The notes under the pieces were generated by a model. The model saw only the letters and a list, made by a program, of their open reading frames with translations. It did not search any database and was not told where the DNA came from. Shown in pieces: positions 47,585-56,882 of a stretch of DNA of 64,000 bases (position 1 is its first letter; each line of letters starts with the position of its first letter). The position numbers and the translations under genes are program-made. The stretch is from an uncultured Steroidobacter sp. (GTDB lineage: Bacteria > Pseudomonadota > Gammaproteobacteria > Steroidobacterales > Steroidobacteraceae), in contig CALMII010000020.1 in assembly GCA_937864115.1 (NCBI GenBank), positions 62,001 through 126,000 of the forward strand, read 5' to 3'.

Positions 47585-48964
47585 CTACTGCAACCGCGCC
47601 AGGATCAGTTTAGCGAGCACGTCGTACGCGCCATCGAAGTGATGCCCGCCGGGAAGTTCGTGAGCGGTGACGCTCGCGGCCGGGAGCTTCGGACAGAGCG
47701 AGTCGCTGTCGTCGGCGCCGTAGAGACAGAGCGTGCGGTCGGCGCGGAGTTTTTCGGCTTCGGGACGGATCGGCAACGCGTCGCGTTCGCCGCCGAGCCA
47801 GTTGCCGAGATGGAATTCCCAGGAGGCGTTCTGGCCCAGGCCCATCAGCACGGTCTGTTCGACCAGCGGTGCGGAGGCGGCGGGCAGGCGGTTCACGGCG
47901 AATGGCAGCACGTCGGCGCCCTGCGAATAGCCGATGAGCAGCGCGCGCGTGCGATGCCAGTGAGCGGCGTAGTAACGCAGGACGCGATCGAGATCCTGCG
48001 CGAGTCCTTCGGGCGTGCGCTTGCGCCAGAAGTAGCGCAGCGAATCGAGACCGACCACGGCGATGCCTTTTGCCGCGAGGGCCGCGGCAACCTGCTTGTC
48101 GAGACCGGCCCAGCCGCCATCGCCCGAGAGCAGCACGGCGAACGCGGTGCCGTCATTGCCGGCAGGTTTCACTTCGATCAGCGGCAGGTCGGCGAGACTG
48201 GCGGGCGGCGGCGGCACGACGTCGGTGTGCGCGGCCGCGAGCTGGTCGTAGGCGGCGATGAATGGCTGCTGCCAGGAACCGCCCGCCGAGAAGCGATGGG
48301 CGATGTCCGGCAAGGCCACGAACTGCGCATTCGGCACGCTGTTCGCGAAGCGTTGCGCCGCAGTCGTTTCGCAGACTTCATCCTTCGCGCCCTGCAGGGC
48401 GATCCAGTTGAGTGGCGTTTTCGCAGGCAGCAGATCCATGCCCTCGTGGCGCCGGCGATTGACGAAGTGCACGCCTTCGCCGCGGCAGAAGGGTTTTTCC
48501 AGTTCCATGTCCGTGCAGAAGCCGAGCGTCAGTGCGCCCGAGAACGTGCCGCGCGGCGCCTGCGCGAGCATCGCGTACGCCAGCGTCGCGCCCGAGGAGT
48601 AACCGGCCAGCAACGGCGTGTGATACGTGCTCAGGCGCGCGTAACCCTGCAGGTAGTGCGACAGATTTTCGAGATCGCCGTCGGGAAAGACGCAGGCGTC
48701 GTTGCCCGAATCCAGTTTCTCCACCAGCTTCGGCATGTCGATGCCGGCCACCATCGCGCCGCGCTCGACCAGGACACGCGCCACGTTGGCGGTGTGCCGG
48801 CTCCAGCCGTCATCGCCGGAAAGGAACAGCACGAACTGGCGTGGCTCGCCCTGCGGGCGGTACAGCGTCACGCCATCGAAAATGCCGTGCGAGATTTTTT
48901 CCTGCGCGTGCACGGCCGCCGAGCACAGGACGAGAAGCGCCATGGCTGCGCCGAGCCGTTTCAT
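47585..48964 (-). CDS. AcvB/VirJ-like periplasmic alpha/beta hydrolase
   Basis: The 459-residue protein starts with a signal peptide (KRLGAAMALLVLCSAAVHAQ) and consists of two alpha/beta-hydrolase-like parts (VLFLSGDDGWSRHTANVARV with GYSSGATLAYAML, and FAVLLSGDGGWAGLDKQVAA with LIGYSQGADVLPF). That double layout and length match AcvB of Agrobacterium/rhizobia, a periplasmic lysyl-phosphatidylglycerol hydrolase (established for that homologue). VirJ is the shorter relative. Its ATG overlaps the mprF stop as ATGA (48961-48964), as in lpiA-acvB operons. It would hydrolyse the lipid made by its partner. Confidence 0.9.
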   Translation of the reverse strand: MKRLGAAMALLVLCSAAVHAQEKISHGIFDGVTLYRPQGEPRQFVLFLSGDDGWSRHTANVARVLVERGAMVAGIDMPKLVEKLDSGNDACVFPDGDLENLSHYLQGYARLSTYHTPLLAGYSSGATLAYAMLAQAPRGTFSGALTLGFCTDMELEKPFCRGEGVHFVNRRRHEGMDLLPAKTPLNWIALQGAKDEVCETTAAQRFANSVPNAQFVALPDIAHRFSAGGSWQQPFIAAYDQLAAAHTDVVPPPPASLADLPLIEVKPAGNDGTAFAVLLSGDGGWAGLDKQVAAALAAKGIAVVGLDSLRYFWRKRTPEGLAQDLDRVLRYYAAHWHRTRALLIGYSQGADVLPFAVNRLPAASAPLVEQTVLMGLGQNASWEFHLGNWLGGERDALPIRPEAEKLRADRTLCLYGADDSDSLCPKLPAASVTAHELPGGHHFDGAYDVLAKLILARLQ

Positions 48965-51531
48965 TTCGCGATGACCCCCTTCAGTCCGCCGCTGATCAGC
49001 GCGGCGATGTCGGCCAGGACGAACAGCGGCGCCATGCCGCCCGGTGCGGCGAGGTAGCGCGCTTCCCAGTCCGGATCGAACTTCTCCTTGAACGCGCGCA
49101 GACCCTGGAAGTTGTAGAAGTTCTCGCCGTGCGCGAACAGCAGGCGCCCGACGCGGTGCCAGCCGGGGGCGAGCGGATGCTCGGCCATGCCCGACAGCGG
49201 CGCCATGCCGAGGCCGAAGCGCTCGAATCCCTGCGACTGGAAATGCAGCAGCAGTTTCGTGAACAGGAAGTCCATGGTGCCGTTGGGCGCATCGGACAGG
49301 TGCCGCATGAGATCGACGCTGGCCTCGACCTTGCGATCGGTGGTCATGAGCGTGGCGAAGGCGATCGGGCGTTCGTGCTGGCGCACCAGCGCGACCGGCA
49401 TCCGGGATACATAGGAGTCGGCGAACGAGCCGAGCGAGAACCCTTTTTCCGCGGCCCGGTGCTCGGCGAGCCAGGCATCGGAGAGGGCACGCAACTCGTG
49501 GATGCGCGCGTGCACGGCGTCGGCGTCGAGCATCTCGAGCACGAGTCCTTCGCGCTCGCCGCGGTTCACGGCCTGTCGCAGCGCCGAGCGCGATCTGCCC
49601 TTGAGCGAGAAATCCGCGAGCGGCACCGAGGCGTACTCGCCCAGCTTGAACACGCGCAATCCCGCATCGAGATACACCGGCAGCGTCTGCGGACGCACTT
49701 GATAGAAGGAGGCCCGCCCGCCCTGGGTGCGCGTCATTTCCAGAAAACGCCAGACCAGGTCGGGCCATTCCGATTGCGGGCCGACGGGATCGAACAGACT
49801 CACCCAGGAGCGACCGCGGCGGCCGAACATCACGAAGGCATTGCCCGATTCGGAAAACAGGAAGTGCTTGTCGCCCAGCAGCGCGACGTTGGCATCGGCC
49901 GACGGCTGCGTCCGGACGATCCGCGCGGCATGATCGAGTTCCTGTTCGTTGACCTTCGGCAGCCGGGCCGCCGGCGGACGCAGCAGCTGCCGCATCGCGA
50001 GCGCCAGCGCCAGCAGTGCGACCGCGACGAGCGCACGCAAGGATCGCGGCGCATGACCGTCGAACTCGAACTGCCACCACAGTTCCTGCGTGTAGTCGAC
50101 GTCGCGATACGCGAAGAACAGCAGACCCGTCAGCGCGGCGACGATGGCGAGAACGCTCAGCAGCCAGCCGCCGGTGAAGGGCTGCGCCAGCAGCGAGGCG
50201 CGACGCGTGAACTGCGAATGCGACAGCGCCAGCGCCACCACCAGGCAGCCGATCAGGATCATCTCCGACACCGCGAATCCTTTCGGGATGGCGAGCAGCA
50301 GGCTGGCGATGCCGATGAGCAGTCCCGCCCACCAGGCGGCATCCAGCCGCAGCAGCATGCCGCGCGCGACGAACAGCAATCCGAGTCCGGCAATGCTGCC
50401 GAGGAAGTGCGAAGCCTCGACGAGCGGCAGCGGCACGTGCAACGCCAGCAGGTCCGTCGCCTCGTCGGTGGCGGGAGTGACGCCGGAAATCAGCAGCATC
50501 ACGCCGATCACCAGCGTGTAGGCCGCCAGCAGCAGCGGCGCGAGACTGATCGCGGCGCGGGAAACTGCAGTGGCTGCACCGCGGCGCAGCTCGTGCATCA
50601 CCAGCAATGCGAGCGCCAGCAGCAACGGCAGCACGTAGTAGATGAGGCGATAGAGCACGAGCGCCGCCGCGAGCGATTCCGCCGGCACGTGATCCTGGAG
50701 CGCCAGGAGCATGATGGCTTCGAACACGCCGAGGCCGCCCGGCAGATGACTCAGTACGCCGAGCACGACGGCGATGGCGAAGAACCCGAGGAATGCCGGA
50801 AACGCAATCGAGTCCGGCGGCAGCAGCAGCCAGAGCACGGCAGCCGTCGCACCGATGTCGATGGCGGAGAAGAACAGCTGCTGCAGGGCCAGCGAAGCGG
50901 ACGGCAGCCGCAGCCGCACGCGGCCGAACAGCAATCGTTCGCGGCCATCGCGGCACAGGACGATCAGCGAGAACGTTGCGATCACGATCGCGAGCGCAAC
51001 GGATTTCAACACCAGCGGCGGCAGATGGATGGCAGGTCCGACGGCATCCGCACCCCACAGCAGCGCCAGCGCGCCGACCGCAGAAATTCCGAGTCCGAAG
51101 GCGAGCGCGTTGAAGGCGATGGCGCGCGAGATCAGCCCGGCTTCCACGCCGGCCGCGCTGTAGAAGCGCATTCGCACGGCACCGCCCGTCAGTACGCCGA
51201 GGCCGATCGTGTTGGACAGCGCGTAGGCGATGAACGCCGTCTGCGCGGCGATGGAGTAGGAAACGGAGGCGCCGACGTAGCGCAGCGACGAGTGATCGTA
51301 GCCCGTGAGCGCGAAGTAACTGACGGCGGTCGCGACGACGGCGAGCGCCAGCGCGCGCGACGGCGTCGAACGGATTGCTTCGACCAGGCTGTGATAGCTG
51401 AATTCGGCAAACAGCCCGTGCAGTGCGTCGGCGAGCAGCAGGCCGATGATCAGTGCGGCGGCGCCGATGGCCCAGGGCTTCCAGCGTTGCAGGCTCGAAA
51501 CGAGCCGGATCTTGTCCTGGGTCGATTCCAT
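48961..51531 (-). CDS. mprF: Lysylphosphatidylglycerol synthetase/flippase
   Basis: The 856-residue protein has an N-terminal half with many membrane spans (about 20-510, flippase) and a cytoplasmic C-terminal GNAT-like DUF2156 domain (about 530-856, HFLFSESGNAFVMFGRRG, VSLFDPVGPQSEW, SALRQAVNRGEREGL, FLFTKLLLHFQ). It transfers Lys from Lys-tRNA to phosphatidylglycerol and flips the product, giving resistance to cationic peptides and acid tolerance. It is first in the operon with the acvB-like gene. Family-level assignment is firm; whether Lys or another amino acid is used is not visible. Confidence 0.95.
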   Translation of the reverse strand: MESTQDKIRLVSSLQRWKPWAIGAAALIIGLLLADALHGLFAEFSYHSLVEAIRSTPSRALALAVVATAVSYFALTGYDHSSLRYVGASVSYSIAAQTAFIAYALSNTIGLGVLTGGAVRMRFYSAAGVEAGLISRAIAFNALAFGLGISAVGALALLWGADAVGPAIHLPPLVLKSVALAIVIATFSLIVLCRDGRERLLFGRVRLRLPSASLALQQLFFSAIDIGATAAVLWLLLPPDSIAFPAFLGFFAIAVVLGVLSHLPGGLGVFEAIMLLALQDHVPAESLAAALVLYRLIYYVLPLLLALALLVMHELRRGAATAVSRAAISLAPLLLAAYTLVIGVMLLISGVTPATDEATDLLALHVPLPLVEASHFLGSIAGLGLLFVARGMLLRLDAAWWAGLLIGIASLLLAIPKGFAVSEMILIGCLVVALALSHSQFTRRASLLAQPFTGGWLLSVLAIVAALTGLLFFAYRDVDYTQELWWQFEFDGHAPRSLRALVAVALLALALAMRQLLRPPAARLPKVNEQELDHAARIVRTQPSADANVALLGDKHFLFSESGNAFVMFGRRGRSWVSLFDPVGPQSEWPDLVWRFLEMTRTQGGRASFYQVRPQTLPVYLDAGLRVFKLGEYASVPLADFSLKGRSRSALRQAVNRGEREGLVLEMLDADAVHARIHELRALSDAWLAEHRAAEKGFSLGSFADSYVSRMPVALVRQHERPIAFATLMTTDRKVEASVDLMRHLSDAPNGTMDFLFTKLLLHFQSQGFERFGLGMAPLSGMAEHPLAPGWHRVGRLLFAHGENFYNFQGLRAFKEKFDPDWEARYLAAPGGMAPLFVLADIAALISGGLKGVIAK

Positions 51532-51597
51532 GACGGCCGATGGTACCGAGGCGGCCTGCGTTCCGTGATGAAACCGCCGTAGGGCCTGGGGGGATTT

Positions 51598-51655
51598 CTG
51601 TAGGTCAGGCTTTAGCCTGACATTTTCAGAAGGCCGGCTGAAGCCGGCCCCACAG
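51598..51655. repeat. Chimeric REP-like element (family B), copy 7
   Basis: CTGTAGGTCAGGCTTTAGCC on the left, GGCCGGCTGAAGCCGGCC with CCCCACAG on the right. It lies between the mprF start and the btuB-like gene stop (both minus strand). Confidence 0.9.
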
Positions 51656-51665
51656 CAAGAGGCGC

Positions 51666-53489
51666 CTACTGCGGCTGATAGCCCAGCGTCAGGAAGTACG
51701 ACCGCCCATCCTGGTAGTAGTACGCCGCCGTTTCGTAATCCTCGTCGAAAGCATTGGCGATCCTGCCCTGTACGAACCAGCTGCCGAAGTGCACCCGGCC
51801 GACGAAATCGACGGTGCTGTAGCGGTCGAGTTCGAGCGTGTTGCCGACATCGTCGTAACGCGAGCCGACCAAGTTCACCGTCGCGCCCAGCGAGAACGCG
51901 TTCGTGCCATAGCTGACATCGATGCGCCCGGCATCTTCCGGACGGCGCGGCAGCAGCTTGTGCGTCTCCTGATTGCGCGGATCCAGATGCGTGTAGGTGA
52001 GTCCGACGCTCCAGCGATCGAGCTGCGTGCGGGCCTGCGCTTCGACGCCGCGGATGCGTGCTTCGTTGATGTTCTGCGGTGAGGACGTGGCGGAGTCGAA
52101 CGCGATCAGATCATCGACGTTGGTTTCGAACGCCGACAGCGACCAGGTGGTGTTCGCCGCCGTGCCGCTGATGCCGAGTTCGACGCTGTCCGATTCTTCC
52201 GGCGCCAGGTCGGGATTGCTGAATCCCGGGTAGTACAGATCGTTGAAGCTCGGTGCGAGGAACGCGGTGCCCCAGGCGACGGAGAAGGCGAGGTAGTCCT
52301 CGGCGAACCATTTCCAGCCCAGACCGCCGGTGGTGTGAGTGCCGAACTGTTCGTTGTCGTCGTTGCGCACCGAGGCGAGCACTTCGTGATCGCCGAAGCG
52401 GTCGGCGTACTGGCCGAACACGCCGGTGTTGGTGCGCGAGGTCTCGTCGTAGGGCGTGGTGCTGTCGACGCGGTCGTCGAGCCAGTCGACGCCCAGGGTC
52501 AGCACCTGACCCGCGGCAACGGTCCAGTCCGATTGCAGGCCGGCGTTGCGACGTTCGGTGTCGATGGTGGAGCGGTACGTGCCATCGCTGAAATCGTCGG
52601 AGTCATCCTGCGCGAGGCCCAGCTGCAGCGTCAGGTCCCAGCTGGAGGTTGCCGCGACCTTGCCCTTGAGCGCGTAGACGGCTTCGGTGAAGTCGGTTTC
52701 GTTGGTCCAGCTGCCGTCGTACTCGGTGTGACCGGAGGCATACAGGACGCTGGCTTCCACCTCGGCGGTCTCGCCCCAGCGATAGCCGGTGCGCAGCACG
52801 CCGGAGGTATTGCGATAGCCGTCGTCGTCGGGTTCGTCGGTGAAGCAGCCGCCGGTGTAGCCGAACGGGCCGGTCGGCGACGGCTGGCAGGCGTTGTAGC
52901 CCTGCGTCTCGAGGTAGTTGCCGGAGACGGCCAGCCAGGCATTCTCGCCCTTGAGGCCGAAGCTGGCGCTCGCATCGTAAGTTTCGTGCGAACCGCCGCC
53001 GATCGACACCGACGGTCCGTCGGCATCGCGCGTGAAGATCTGCACGACGCCGCCGATGGCGTCGGCGCCGTACAGGCTGGAGCGCGGTCCGCGCACGATC
53101 TCGACGCGCTCGATCTGGTCGACGGGGATGTATTCGAAGCGCGTGGTGCCGGCCGTGGTCGAACCGACGCGCACACCGTTCACCAGCACCAGTACGTGAT
53201 CGGCCTCGGTACCGCGGATGAACATCGAACTGAGTTTGCCGAGGCCGCCGTTGTTGGCGATGGCGATGCCGGCTTCGCCGCGCAGCAGATCCTGCACCGA
53301 TTGCACCTGGCGGCGCTGGATGTCGTCGTGCGTCAGCACGGTGACGGAGCCGATCACGTCGGCGATCGGCTGCTCGATGCGCGCCGCCGTGACGATGACT
53401 TCGGAAACGGGATCCGGGCTCGCCGCGATCGTGGTGAAAGGAACCGCGCACGCAAGTGCGACGGCCGCGAAGGGCTGATGACGACTCAT
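51666..53489 (-). CDS. BtuB-like TonB-dependent outer-membrane receptor
   Basis: ATG 53489 with GGAGAG eight bases upstream and a signal peptide (SRHQPFAAVALACAVPFTTI, then AA). A TonB box-like DPVSEVIVTAARIEQ is followed by the plug domain (SVQDLLRGEAGIAIANNGGL, FIRGTEADHVLVLVNGVRVG, IERVEIVRGPRSSLYGADAI) and a 22-strand barrel ending in the aromatic YFLTLGYQPQ. 607 residues, close to E. coli BtuB. A cobalamin riboswitch precedes it, which makes uptake of vitamin B12 or another corrinoid the probable job. Confidence 0.92.
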   Translation of the reverse strand: MSRHQPFAAVALACAVPFTTIAASPDPVSEVIVTAARIEQPIADVIGSVTVLTHDDIQRRQVQSVQDLLRGEAGIAIANNGGLGKLSSMFIRGTEADHVLVLVNGVRVGSTTAGTTRFEYIPVDQIERVEIVRGPRSSLYGADAIGGVVQIFTRDADGPSVSIGGGSHETYDASASFGLKGENAWLAVSGNYLETQGYNACQPSPTGPFGYTGGCFTDEPDDDGYRNTSGVLRTGYRWGETAEVEASVLYASGHTEYDGSWTNETDFTEAVYALKGKVAATSSWDLTLQLGLAQDDSDDFSDGTYRSTIDTERRNAGLQSDWTVAAGQVLTLGVDWLDDRVDSTTPYDETSRTNTGVFGQYADRFGDHEVLASVRNDDNEQFGTHTTGGLGWKWFAEDYLAFSVAWGTAFLAPSFNDLYYPGFSNPDLAPEESDSVELGISGTAANTTWSLSAFETNVDDLIAFDSATSSPQNINEARIRGVEAQARTQLDRWSVGLTYTHLDPRNQETHKLLPRRPEDAGRIDVSYGTNAFSLGATVNLVGSRYDDVGNTLELDRYSTVDFVGRVHFGSWFVQGRIANAFDEDYETAAYYYQDGRSYFLTLGYQPQ

Positions 53490-53649
53490 GACAATGCTCT
53501 CCCCATGCTCGCCCGCATGGCCAGATGTGGTTATCGATCTGCGTGCGGGAGTGAGAGAGCAGGCGATGGTGCGCATCGCGCGTACTCCTGATCGCCCGCC
53601 GCGACGCCGGTACCGATCGCTCCTGTCCGGCTGGCGGATCGGGCGATCG

Positions 53650-53880
53650 TGCGTCAGGCCGGTCTCCGGGCTTTCGAGTGAAACCGCAGGTTCATGGACC
53701 TGGGGCATTCGTCGCTATCGCCTTCCCATGCCGTCGGCACAGTGGCTGGAGACGCTCGTCTCCGGATATCGATTGGACTCGACTACCGTTGCGGGGGCAG
53801 CGCCGGAATGCTCTGCAGGCAGAGGTCACCGGCTTCACGTTCGCGCCCCGATGGAACGGGGCGCTCACCTGACGGGCCGG
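53650..53880 (-). promoter_or_regulatory. Cobalamin riboswitch upstream of the BtuB-like receptor
   Basis: Read on the minus strand, the leader contains the ordered consensus parts: GCCGGTGACCTC (5' core), GGCGCTGCCCCCGCAACGGT (J-core), CAGCCACTGTG, CATGGGAAGGC, and finally the B12 box GCCCGGAGACCGGCCTG at 53655-53671. These sit about 160 bases before the receptor ATG, so adenosylcobalamin binding would repress translation or transcription of the receptor. Outer boundaries are approximate. Covariation was not computed. Confidence 0.93.
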
Positions 53881-53945
53881 CACGGTACGGACCGGCCCGG
53901 GAGGTGTCAAGGAGCGGCCGGCCGGCGCGCTCCGCCTCTTCTCTT

Positions 53946-54025
53946 CTGTAGGTCAGGCTTCAGCCTGACTCCCAAGAAGGCCGGCTGTGACCGAAGGAAA
54001 TCCCGCGGGAAAGCCGGCCCCACAG
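53946..54025. repeat. REP-like element with variant arm (family B), copy 8
   Basis: The left half is the GTCAGGCTTCAGCCTGAC type. The right half is a variant in which GGCCGGCTGTGACCGAAGG, then AAATCCCGCGGGAAAGCC replaces the usual GGCTGAAGCC core. It shares this variant with 57655. It ends five bases before the stop of the second TonB receptor. Confidence 0.9.
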
Positions 54026-54030
54026 CAAGA

Positions 54031-56628
54031 CTAGAAGTCCACCATCAATCGTCCATAGATGAACCGTCCCGCACGGCCGTATGGCGCGTAGTTCGAGAAC
54101 GGCGCATTGCCGGTGGAGTTCAGTGCGATCGGCACCGGGTCCGGATACTCGTCAAACACGTTTTCCGCACCGAGCGCGAACTTGATGTGATCCGTGAAGT
54201 GGATGCGGCCTTCCAGGTCCACCACGGCCTGCGAGGACAACCACTGGTCGATCGGCGTGTAGGTGCCGGCGCTCACGTTGGCGAACGTGGCGTTCGTCGA
54301 CGAATCCGGCGACAGCAGCTTGCCGTAGCGCGTCGCGCGCAGCGTGGCGCCGAAGCGCTGGAAGTCCCAGTTGATGTTGAAGGTGAACTTGGTTTCCGGC
54401 GTGCCGTCTTCCATCGTCAGCACGTTGAAACGATCGAACAGCGGCGGCGCGGGATTGAGCGCGGCAAGCGCTTCCGTCGCGGGAATCTTCGTCACGTCCG
54501 TCGTGTTCCAGTTGCCCGTCAGCGTAAGGTCGATGCGTCCACCCGATTCGGTGCTCAGCGGATAGTTCAGCACCAGATCGACGCCTTCGGTCTCGGTGTC
54601 GACGCCGTTGATGAAGAAGCGGCCGCCGCCGCTGCCGATGAAGCCGAGCGTTTGCAGGTAGGCGCGTACGTTTGGCTGCGTCAGGTTTTCGGACAGCACG
54701 ATGCGGTCGTCGATGTCGATCTTGTAGTAGTCGATCGTCAGGCTGAGCTTGTCGAACCGGATCACCGCACCGATCGAGTAGTTCAGCGACTCTTCCGCAT
54801 CCAGCGGCTTGGCGCCGAGCGCGACCGCGATCGGGTCCGACACCGGGAAGGTCGTCACGTCGAACGGTACGCCGCCGATGAAGTTGGTCGAGGTCGTGGC
54901 GAAGTACTGCTGCTGCAGCGACGGCGCACGGAAGCCGTTCTGCACCGACGCACGCAGCGCGAACGAATCGGTGAAGTCATAGCGGCCCGACAACTTGCCG
55001 GAGAAGCTCTCGCCGAAGTCGGAGTAGTGCTCGCCGCGGATCGCGGCGGAAGCGAGGAACTTGTCGGTGATGTTCGCTTCGAGATCGATGTACGCGCCGT
55101 ACGCTTCGCGGTTCGTATCGACTTCGTTTTCCGGGCGGAAGCCCGGGAAGACCTGCGAGCCGGAGCCGGTTGCACAGCCGCCCGCGGCGATCTGTGCGTC
55201 GGTGAACGGCGCGACGCACCCGGGCGTTCCTGGCGTGTTGAGCGGAATCAGCACGCCGCCATTGCGATAAGAATCCGGCTCGCCCGCGAAGATCTGGTAA
55301 CCCTCCTGACGCGCTTCCACGCCAAGCGCCACGTTCAGCGGCGAAGCCAGGCCGACATCGAAGCCGCGCACGCCCGAGAAATTGAACACGATCTGGTCGT
55401 ACTCGAAACCGCCGGCATCGAACGTCGTCTTGCTCGTCGGGCCGATCGACCGGTTCAGCGTGTTCTCGATGGTGAACTCCATCTTGTTGTCGCCGTACAC
55501 GAGGGAGGTGTCCATGTCCCAGCTGCCGAGCGCCCACTTCACGCCGAACGCGCCGGAGTAATCGGTGACGTCGGGTGCGATCAGCGGCAGGAAGCCGTCG
55601 GGATAGATCTCGATGACGTTGCGATCGTCCATCGCGCGGCGGAAGAAGCCTGCCGACACCACGTCGCGATCCTGCCAGCTGGCCCAGCCATAAAGCTGCG
55701 CGCTGTTGCCGATGTCGTAGCCGGCGTTGATGAACACCGTCTTCTGGTCCATGTCGGGTTCGCCGTACCAGGCGTTCCAGCGATCGATGGTCGCCTCGCG
55801 CGGATCGAAGGCGCCGCCCACCCGCGGATATTGCTGGCGCGAGTCGAAGCCGCCGCGTTCGGTGCGTTCCTGGTCCTTGTATTCGGCGCCGATCGTGAGG
55901 AAGCCGTCCGCGCCGAGCGCCAGACCTTTCCATGCCGAGACCACCAGCGTTTCGCCGTCGGACACGTCGCGCTTCGCCTGGTTGAACGGGACGGACCAGT
56001 TCGCGCCGGTGGGCGCCGGGGCGGTCGGCACTTCGTAACTGGATTCGCGCACGCCGTACTGCACGCTCGCTGCGCCGCCGTCGTTGTCGTCGCGCAGCCG
56101 CAGGTTGATCACGCCGGCGATGGCGTCCGAGCCGTACTGCGCGGAAGCGCCGTCGCGCAGCACTTCGATGGATTTCACCATCGCGTTGGGAATCGTGTTC
56201 ATGTCCACGGCCGAGGCGCCGCGACCGATGGTGCCGTTGACGTTCACCAGCGAGGCCGAGTGCCGGCGCTTGCTGTTGACCAGCACCAGCGTCTGGTCGG
56301 GCGAGAGACCGCGCAGCGTCGCTGGTCGAATCGTGTCCGTACCGTCGGCGAGACCAGGGCGCGGAAAGTTGAATGACGGCAAGACCACGGACAGCGCCTG
56401 GTTCACTTCCACCGTGCCGACGTTCTCCAGTGCGGCCGCGCTGACGATGTCGACGGGCACGGCGGTGTCGAGAGCCGAGCGATTCTCCACGCGCGTGCCG
56501 GTGACGACGATCTGTTCGAGGACGTTCTTGTCCTCCGGCGGGACGGTCTGAGCCTGGATGGAGTGACTGGCAACCAGCGCCAGCGATGCGGCCGAAAGCA
56601 ACCTGAATGGCATCTTCTGCGAATGCAT
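54031..56628 (-). CDS. TonB-dependent receptor, substrate unknown
   Basis: ATG 56628 with GGGAGA seven bases upstream. Signal peptide (RLLSAASLALVASHSIQAQ). Plug domain with LEQIVVTGTRVENRSALDTA, LRGLSPDQTLVLVNSKRRH and RDGASAQYGSDAIAGVINLR. The large barrel carries TonB-receptor motifs to the end (FSNYAPYGRAGRFIYGRLMV, then DF). 865 residues. This class of big receptors (SRAAVDMNTI-like plug) is abundant in Xanthomonadales and Sphingomonadales and imports siderophores, glycans or peptides. No gene-context hint for the ligand, and no riboswitch seen. Confidence 0.92.
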   Translation of the reverse strand: MHSQKMPFRLLSAASLALVASHSIQAQTVPPEDKNVLEQIVVTGTRVENRSALDTAVPVDIVSAAALENVGTVEVNQALSVVLPSFNFPRPGLADGTDTIRPATLRGLSPDQTLVLVNSKRRHSASLVNVNGTIGRGASAVDMNTIPNAMVKSIEVLRDGASAQYGSDAIAGVINLRLRDDNDGGAASVQYGVRESSYEVPTAPAPTGANWSVPFNQAKRDVSDGETLVVSAWKGLALGADGFLTIGAEYKDQERTERGGFDSRQQYPRVGGAFDPREATIDRWNAWYGEPDMDQKTVFINAGYDIGNSAQLYGWASWQDRDVVSAGFFRRAMDDRNVIEIYPDGFLPLIAPDVTDYSGAFGVKWALGSWDMDTSLVYGDNKMEFTIENTLNRSIGPTSKTTFDAGGFEYDQIVFNFSGVRGFDVGLASPLNVALGVEARQEGYQIFAGEPDSYRNGGVLIPLNTPGTPGCVAPFTDAQIAAGGCATGSGSQVFPGFRPENEVDTNREAYGAYIDLEANITDKFLASAAIRGEHYSDFGESFSGKLSGRYDFTDSFALRASVQNGFRAPSLQQQYFATTSTNFIGGVPFDVTTFPVSDPIAVALGAKPLDAEESLNYSIGAVIRFDKLSLTIDYYKIDIDDRIVLSENLTQPNVRAYLQTLGFIGSGGGRFFINGVDTETEGVDLVLNYPLSTESGGRIDLTLTGNWNTTDVTKIPATEALAALNPAPPLFDRFNVLTMEDGTPETKFTFNINWDFQRFGATLRATRYGKLLSPDSSTNATFANVSAGTYTPIDQWLSSQAVVDLEGRIHFTDHIKFALGAENVFDEYPDPVPIALNSTGNAPFSNYAPYGRAGRFIYGRLMVDF

Positions 56629-56882
56629 ATGGGTTCTCCCTGCGTCGGTAAAAATTTGCCGGCCAGCGCCGGATTGGATGTGACTCTGGAGCAACACGAC
56701 GGCCCGTACCATTGTGATTGGCCGCAGCCCCTGCCTGCGGCGGGCGTTGCTCAGGGCATACAAACAGGCAAGCGGCACGCGGATTCGCCCGGTATATTCC
56801 GTGCGGAAATTCAGCGCGCCCGGTGCGTCGATCGTCCCGGCCGTGCACTCGCCGTGTTTTTTTCGCAAGCTACGCCACTGTC

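Noticed and set aside
48532..51582. About 1000-codon plus-strand frame opposite mprF
   Set aside because: Gln/Arg/Glu-rich antisense shadow of the membrane-protein codons. mprF has clear domains.
53488..56376. About 960-codon plus-strand frame opposite the second TonB receptor
   Set aside because: Antisense shadow; it also crosses the riboswitch and a REP. No domain.
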